64,000 bases of DNA from Palsa-744 sp963734815 (GTDB lineage: Bacteria; Actinomycetota; Thermoleophilia; Solirubrobacterales; Solirubrobacteraceae). Positions within the stretch are counted from its first letter, which is position 1. Each line of letters opens with the position of its first letter. The position numbers and the translations under genes were made by a program. The notes below the pieces were generated by a model. The model worked only from the letters and a program-made list of their open reading frames with translations, was not told where the DNA came from and did no database searches. The stretch lies in NCBI GenBank assembly GCA_963734815.1, contig CAVTIH010000001.1, forward strand, positions 1,302,001 to 1,366,000, given 5' to 3'. Of this stretch, positions 59,069-64,000 are shown piece by piece.

Positions 59069-62000
59069 ATGGACGCGGACGACTTCAAAAGGCTCCAGGG
59101 GGCGATGATGAAAGCTGCCATAAAGTCGCTGGCGATCTGCATAGGGCTCTGTCTGATGGGACTGGCGACGGCCTCGCCTCCCCCAGTATTCGCAGGAAGC
59201 TCCTCGCCGCCACATCGACCGGGTTCCTCGGCGCAGAAGGTCGCAGCCGCGTCCGCTCGACCAGCGGCGCCCCTTCCGAAACCGCTTGTGCTCCTCCAAG
59301 CGTTGAGGCGTGGTCGCGTTCGCCACGTTCGCCACGTTCGTCGGCATTCGAGTGCTCACAATACATGGAAGGTCGTCAAAGCGCGCACTGCGGAAAGCGG
59401 TTCCGTTTCGTTACGTGGAAGTCCCTTGGTTGTCCCTCAAGTGGATCAGTTGTTTGGTGGGGAGCCGTCGAGCGAAGTCGAAGAAGCGCGGCGGGCTTCC
59501 CCCGAAGCTGCGGGCGTACGCGAAGAATCTGAGGCTAGCTACGTTGGGCTTGGTCCCGAAGCAGCGGAGAGCGTCGATAATCAGGCCGACCCGGGCCTGG
59601 TCGAGCAGCCATCGGGCGGCCCCCCGGCGACGTTGCCGGAAGGAGACAGGATTGTGAGCTTTCCGACTGACTATGCGATGTCTGTGGCCGGGGCGGAAAG
59701 TAGTCGCGAAGTGCGTGAAGGGCTTGAGCCGGTGGCATTCGAAATGGTACCCGGCAAGCGTACGCCGCTTGACTTGGGCCTCTCTGAACTCGGCGGCGCA
59801 TTTCAGCCCAAGGTGGGTCTTGCTCCTGTTCGGATACCGAAGCGTCTGAGTGAAGGTGCGGCGCTCTCTGAAGCTGGCGTGTCGTTGACGCCGGTTGACG
59901 AACACGGCGTGGCGCTGGGCGGCGAAGGTGTGATCGATGGCGCGAGCGTGTTCTATGGCGACAGCGAAGACGCGAATGCAGGACTTCTCGACGTCGATAC
60001 GCTCGTAAAGCCCTCGACGTTCGGCTTGATGATGGACACGAGCCTGCGTAGCCAACGCTCGCCCTCCAAGTTGTTTTTCAAGGTCGGCCTACCTAAGGAA
60101 GCGACTCTTGAGCAGGAAGCGGCGGGCTCAGGGCCTGTTCGGGTAGTTGAAGGTGATAGGAAGCTCGCCGTGATCTTTGCTCCTTCCGCGCGTGACGCTG
60201 AAGGGACTTCTGTGCCGGTGAGCATGGTTCTTGAAGAAGACATGCTCGTCCTTACGGTGAATCATCCTGCGGGGGCATATGCCTACCCGATCATGGTCGA
60301 TCCACGGTATGAATACTATGCAGACGAATTTACTTGGGATAAACAAATCAACGGGAGTGGCTCTCATCCGACGAACTGGCATTTCGAACACCCAGAAGGG
60401 CCTCTGCTTACTGCATCGGAAAACAGCGGGGGTAATGGCTGGACCGTGCATATCCCGTCAAACCACGGCGAACACGAACAGGGCGGCATGGTGTATACGA
60501 CACAGGGGCTGTCTCATATTTGGGACTTTGCATCGGAGACGTCTGAGTCTGACGAAGGCGCACATGTAGAAACCAGAGTGCAGACTTATGGCAAAGGCGG
60601 CGTCGAAGCAGTCGAGACTACGCCTGCCAAAGCCTCGCTGGGGTGGAATATTGCCGTCGGCTGCCAAATGACATCAAAAGAATGCAAAATTACACCGGAA
60701 ACCAAAAACTCAGCAGCGTACCTAGCGCTGACAACCGGCGCGGCGACAGGGATCGCTGGAGAAAATGTGTTTCATAGCGCGGAAGTGGCGATCCAGCAGG
60801 AAGTAAACCCGGAAGTTGCCTTCGACACCACCGACGAAACGGTTGACGGTCGTCCTAACGCCCTGTATGGGACGAAAACGTGGCTTGGCCCGCATTCTAA
60901 TGCGCTTGTGAAGTTCACCGCGTCCGATAAAGGTATCGGTGTTGAAGGGTGGAGCAGTGAACACACAAACACAGGTGGTGGTTGGGAATCGTTGTCTGGA
61001 AAGTCGATGCTGAGCGGAGGCTTGTGCTCGGGGATTCAGTGTCCGAGCGAAGAGGTTGAATACATCGGTTACTCAAGCGCGTTGCCTGATGGAGAACCAA
61101 AGCTGGGCTTGGATGCTTGGAACGCGATGTATGACTCACACGCTAAAGAAAACGAGGCTGAAAGCCTGCGTCGCCATGTCGTCAAAGTAGACAGCACTCC
61201 GCCGCACAGCATCACGGTCGCGGGCTTGGGCAGCGGCAACGAAATCGGTGAAGGGGCCTACAACCTCGGAGTCGAAGCGACGGACGGCGAAGGCACGACG
61301 CCGAGCTCGGGGGTCAAGTCGATCGCCGTATCCGTTGATGGGCGCGAAATCGGACTAGCAAATGGGTCTTGCTCGGTACCAGCGGGTCCTTGTACTGCAA
61401 AAGGGGAATGGACAGTCAGCGGTGGTGAATTTGGCGCCGGAGAACACAAGCTCAAGGTCACAGCGACCGATAACGCGCTCAATGTCGCCACCGATGAAAT
61501 CACGCTCAAGGTTCATCACGCGACGCCCGTGTCTGTGGGTCCGGGTGCTGTGGCGCCAACCTCAGGCGAGTTCAGTATGAGCGCCACGGATGTTTCCGTG
61601 GGCGCCCCGGGGTCGAGCTTAACGGTTGGTCGAAGCTATCAATCGCGCCGCCCGACGGCAGGAGCCGAAGGCCCGCTGGGACCGCAGTGGAGCTTGAGTG
61701 TGGGAGGTCAGGAAAGCATCACAAAACTCCCGACCGGAAGCGCTACACTCACGGCGTCGAGCGGGGTACAGACGGCGTTTACGAGTAAGGAAGGGGGCGG
61801 CTTTAGCTCGCCCACCGGCGACGCAAACCTGACGCTATCGGAAGGGAAGAACGCAAAAGGCGAATTGACCGAATACGTGCTACAGGACGCGGGTGATGCT
61901 GAGACTACGCGCTTTACGTCCCTGGGCGGCCCTTCCTCGAGCTTGTGGAAGCCAGTGAAGCAGGAAGGACCGATTGCGTCTCAGGCGGTGCGGTACATTT

Positions 62001-64000
62001 ATCAGACGGCGGAAGGCATCACCGAGCCAAAGTATGCGGTTGCGCCCGAACCGAGCGGACTGTCGGTGTCCTGTATTTCGGCACTCGAAAAAAGTGAACT
62101 GCTTGAAAAACTTGAAAAGGGTTGTCGCGTCCTAGAATTCCAATACGGAACAAGCACCAAAGCAACCGGCGAAAACGAAAGCGAATGGAACGAATACAAA
62201 GGCCGACTGAAGCAAGTGCTGTTCGAGGCGGAGAGCCCGTCGAGTAAAAAAATGGAAGCACCAGTCGCCGTCGCAGCATACATCTACGACAAACAAGGGC
62301 GGCTGCGAGCGGAGTGGAACCCACATCTTGAACATTCCCTGAAGGTGGTCTACGGCTATGACACCGAAGGGCATGTGACGGCGATGACCCCGCCGGGTCA
62401 AGAGTCGTGGGCATTTACATATGGCACTATGGCGGGCGACTCTAACGCGGGGCGGCTGCTGAAGGTCATGCGGGCTCCCGCCTCCGCCAAACTATGGGGC
62501 GGAGAAGCACCGAAAGACGCCGCAGTACCAACGCTGTCAGGCACACCGGTGGTGGGTGCAAGGATGGGCGTCTCGACCGGGACATGGAGCAATGAACCCG
62601 TGGCCTACGGTTACCAGTGGGAGGATTGCAACTCCGAAGAAGAAGCATGCACGGCCATCTTGGGCGCCAACAACGCAAACTACACCGTCACGCCAAGCGA
62701 TGTGGGTCATGTGCTCATCGCTCAAGTCAGCGCAACCAATGGTGGCGGAACGACTACCGCGTCGGGCACAGCCAGTACCGAAGTCAAGACTCGGATCACC
62801 GAATTTCCGGTTGGGGAAGCGTCTGTTGGTGTTGCTGAGGGTTCGGATGGGAATTTGTGGCTTCCTCAGGAGGAGGCGGATACGGTCAGTAAGGTGACGC
62901 CGTCGGGTGGGGTAACGACGTATAAATTGCCGAGTCCGTTTTGTGGCCCGGAACATATTGCTGCGGGGCCTAGCAAAGAAAGCGCGCTGTGGTTCACTGA
63001 TGTGTGCGGCGCGGCGATAGGAAAGATCACGACGTCGGGCAGTACGACAGCTTACAGCGTGCCGTCGGGTTCGACGCTGCGTGCGATCACGGCGGGGCCG
63101 GATGGGAACATGTGGTATGTGGCGGAAACCTCGGGCAAGATTGGGAAGATCACGACATCGGGTACGATCACTGAATACGCTTTGCCGAAAGGCAGCGAAC
63201 CGCATGGGATCACTGCGGGACCGTCTAAAGAAAACGCGCTGTGGTTCACGGATCGTGGGACCAGCAAGATCGGGAAGATCACGACATCGGGTACGATCAC
63301 TGAATACGCGCTGCCGGCGGGTAGCGAACCGGCGGGTATCACGGCGGGGTCGGATGGGAACTTGTGGTTTGCCGAGGAGGGCTCGCGTAAGATCGGGAAG
63401 ATGACGACGTCGGGCACGAAGACCGAATACGCGGTGTCGGGCGGAAGCCCGTACGAAATCACGTCCGGCTCGGACGGGAACCTGTGGTTCACGATCGGCT
63501 CGAGCAAGCTCGGGAAGATCACTACCTCAGGCACGCTCAGCGAATACACCCTGCCCGCAGAAAGTCAGCCGGCGGGTATCACCGCTGGCCCGAACGGCGC
63601 GCTTTGGTTCACCGAGACACACACCGGCAAGCTCGCAGAGATCAGCCCGGTCCTCGAAAGTGAAGAAAGCGAAGCACTACCCGCGCAGCCCGGCACCACG
63701 ATCGAGTACAACGTTCCGGTGTCCGGACAGGGACTGCCCGTTTCACTGACGAAAACGGAAGTCGAAACGTGGGGTCAGAAGAAAGACGATCCGACCGAAG
63801 GTATGGCTATCTTCCCGCCCGAGAAACCGCAGGGGTGGCCCGCCAGCAGCTACGAAGGCGCGACGATCGACTACGTCGATGAAAAGGGAAGGTCAGTCAA
63901 CACCGTTCTCCCGAGCGGTGGGGTATCAACCGCCGAATACAACGCGTACAACGACGTCGTGCGGACGCTGAGCCCAGACAACCGCGCGACGGCGCTCAAA
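59069..64000 (+). CDS. Giant secreted Rhs/YD-like protein with embedded Vgb propeller (partial, runs off right edge)
   Basis: An uninterrupted frame of 1,644 codons from ATG 59069 with no stop before the edge. A signal sequence (residues ~15-45: MKAAIKSLAICIGLCLMGLA) is followed by a Thermoleophilia-type N-terminal region, a concanavalin/Ig-like part (~400-820), then a DUF6531-like Rhs entry (SVGAPGSSLTVGRSYQSRR, GPQWSLSVGG) and first YD-type strands (AAYIYDKQGRLRAEW; VVYGYDTEGHV). An Ig-like insert (TLSGTPVVGARMGVSTGTW) and a seven-blade ITEYALP...GITAGPDGNLW propeller (residues ~1240-1530) interrupt the Rhs part. Full-length members often end in a toxin. Codon use is less GC-biased than neighbours. 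Confidence 0.85.
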   Translation, partial: MDADDFKRLQGAMMKAAIKSLAICIGLCLMGLATASPPPVFAGSSSPPHRPGSSAQKVAAASARPAAPLPKPLVLLQALRRGRVRHVRHVRRHSSAHNTWKVVKARTAESGSVSLRGSPLVVPQVDQLFGGEPSSEVEEARRASPEAAGVREESEASYVGLGPEAAESVDNQADPGLVEQPSGGPPATLPEGDRIVSFPTDYAMSVAGAESSREVREGLEPVAFEMVPGKRTPLDLGLSELGGAFQPKVGLAPVRIPKRLSEGAALSEAGVSLTPVDEHGVALGGEGVIDGASVFYGDSEDANAGLLDVDTLVKPSTFGLMMDTSLRSQRSPSKLFFKVGLPKEATLEQEAAGSGPVRVVEGDRKLAVIFAPSARDAEGTSVPVSMVLEEDMLVLTVNHPAGAYAYPIMVDPRYEYYADEFTWDKQINGSGSHPTNWHFEHPEGPLLTASENSGGNGWTVHIPSNHGEHEQGGMVYTTQGLSHIWDFASETSESDEGAHVETRVQTYGKGGVEAVETTPAKASLGWNIAVGCQMTSKECKITPETKNSAAYLALTTGAATGIAGENVFHSAEVAIQQEVNPEVAFDTTDETVDGRPNALYGTKTWLGPHSNALVKFTASDKGIGVEGWSSEHTNTGGGWESLSGKSMLSGGLCSGIQCPSEEVEYIGYSSALPDGEPKLGLDAWNAMYDSHAKENEAESLRRHVVKVDSTPPHSITVAGLGSGNEIGEGAYNLGVEATDGEGTTPSSGVKSIAVSVDGREIGLANGSCSVPAGPCTAKGEWTVSGGEFGAGEHKLKVTATDNALNVATDEITLKVHHATPVSVGPGAVAPTSGEFSMSATDVSVGAPGSSLTVGRSYQSRRPTAGAEGPLGPQWSLSVGGQESITKLPTGSATLTASSGVQTAFTSKEGGGFSSPTGDANLTLSEGKNAKGELTEYVLQDAGDAETTRFTSLGGPSSSLWKPVKQEGPIASQAVRYIYQTAEGITEPKYAVAPEPSGLSVSCISALEKSELLEKLEKGCRVLEFQYGTSTKATGENESEWNEYKGRLKQVLFEAESPSSKKMEAPVAVAAYIYDKQGRLRAEWNPHLEHSLKVVYGYDTEGHVTAMTPPGQESWAFTYGTMAGDSNAGRLLKVMRAPASAKLWGGEAPKDAAVPTLSGTPVVGARMGVSTGTWSNEPVAYGYQWEDCNSEEEACTAILGANNANYTVTPSDVGHVLIAQVSATNGGGTTTASGTASTEVKTRITEFPVGEASVGVAEGSDGNLWLPQEEADTVSKVTPSGGVTTYKLPSPFCGPEHIAAGPSKESALWFTDVCGAAIGKITTSGSTTAYSVPSGSTLRAITAGPDGNMWYVAETSGKIGKITTSGTITEYALPKGSEPHGITAGPSKENALWFTDRGTSKIGKITTSGTITEYALPAGSEPAGITAGSDGNLWFAEEGSRKIGKMTTSGTKTEYAVSGGSPYEITSGSDGNLWFTIGSSKLGKITTSGTLSEYTLPAESQPAGITAGPNGALWFTETHTGKLAEISPVLESEESEALPAQPGTTIEYNVPVSGQGLPVSLTKTEVETWGQKKDDPTEGMAIFPPEKPQGWPASSYEGATIDYVDEKGRSVNTVLPSGGVSTAEYNAYNDVVRTLSPDNRATALK

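Overview
The window is high-GC DNA from a member of the Actinomycetota, most likely class Thermoleophilia (Solirubrobacterales-like). The evidence is indirect: strong GC3 bias, frequent GTG/TTG starts, GTGA/ATGA stop-start overlaps, a DUF6159 membrane protein, secreted proteins built from SCPS...LCVAVD repeats, and Rhs proteins carrying virginiamycin-B-lyase-like propellers. The species cannot be named from the sequence alone.

Layout. 1-15.5 kb is mostly chromosomal housekeeping: MerR+MFS drug efflux, an HTH/nucleotidyltransferase pair resembling a toxin-antitoxin module, aldo-keto reductase, MsrB, Amt, MsrA, two cyclic-di-GMP enzymes, MFS, a peroxiredoxin, dUTPase, a decayed nucleotidyltransferase and a glutaredoxin/GST-fold protein. 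15.68-27.56 kb is an integrated mobile element of about 11.9 kb. It lies inside a tRNA-Gly(GCC) gene, whose 5' and 3' halves flank it with a 15-bp att core. The element encodes a tyrosine integrase, an intact replacement tRNA-Gly(GCC), a PIN toxin module, an excisionase-like HTH protein, a VirD4/TraG-like coupling ATPase, and secreted cargo (an S53-type peptidase fused to a seven-bladed propeller, a 14-repeat cysteine protein and a lipoprotein).

27.7-43.3 kb is chromosomal again: DUF6159, a crcB1-crcB2-DUF190 fluoride-export operon preceded by a convincing fluoride riboswitch, comM-dprA, a tandem array of a dispersed ~50-bp repeat, a peptidoglycan hydrolase preceded by a ydaO (c-di-AMP) riboswitch, a GH79-like secreted glycosidase divergent from an NHL-repeat lipoprotein, a PAS-GGDEF protein, a COG4280-like membrane protein and two divergent XRE regulators. 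43.4-47.6 kb is a redox/accessory cluster (SDR, DUF3237, VOC, disulfide oxidoreductase-like flavoprotein).

47.6-49.6 kb is a graveyard of fragments: LuxR HTH, Na+/H+ antiporter fused to an IS3 OrfA, and the tail of a MobF relaxase-helicase. 49.7-58.9 kb holds a possible specialised-metabolism locus: a frameshifted PadR gene, two ABC ATPases, an FtsX-like permease, a YtpB-like (DUF2600) terpene synthase, an IclR pair, three small ORFs and a PucR-type regulator. From 59.07 kb to the right edge runs the first 1,644 codons of a giant secreted Rhs-like protein. Its propeller repeats are nearly identical in DNA to those of the peptidase gene inside the mobile element.
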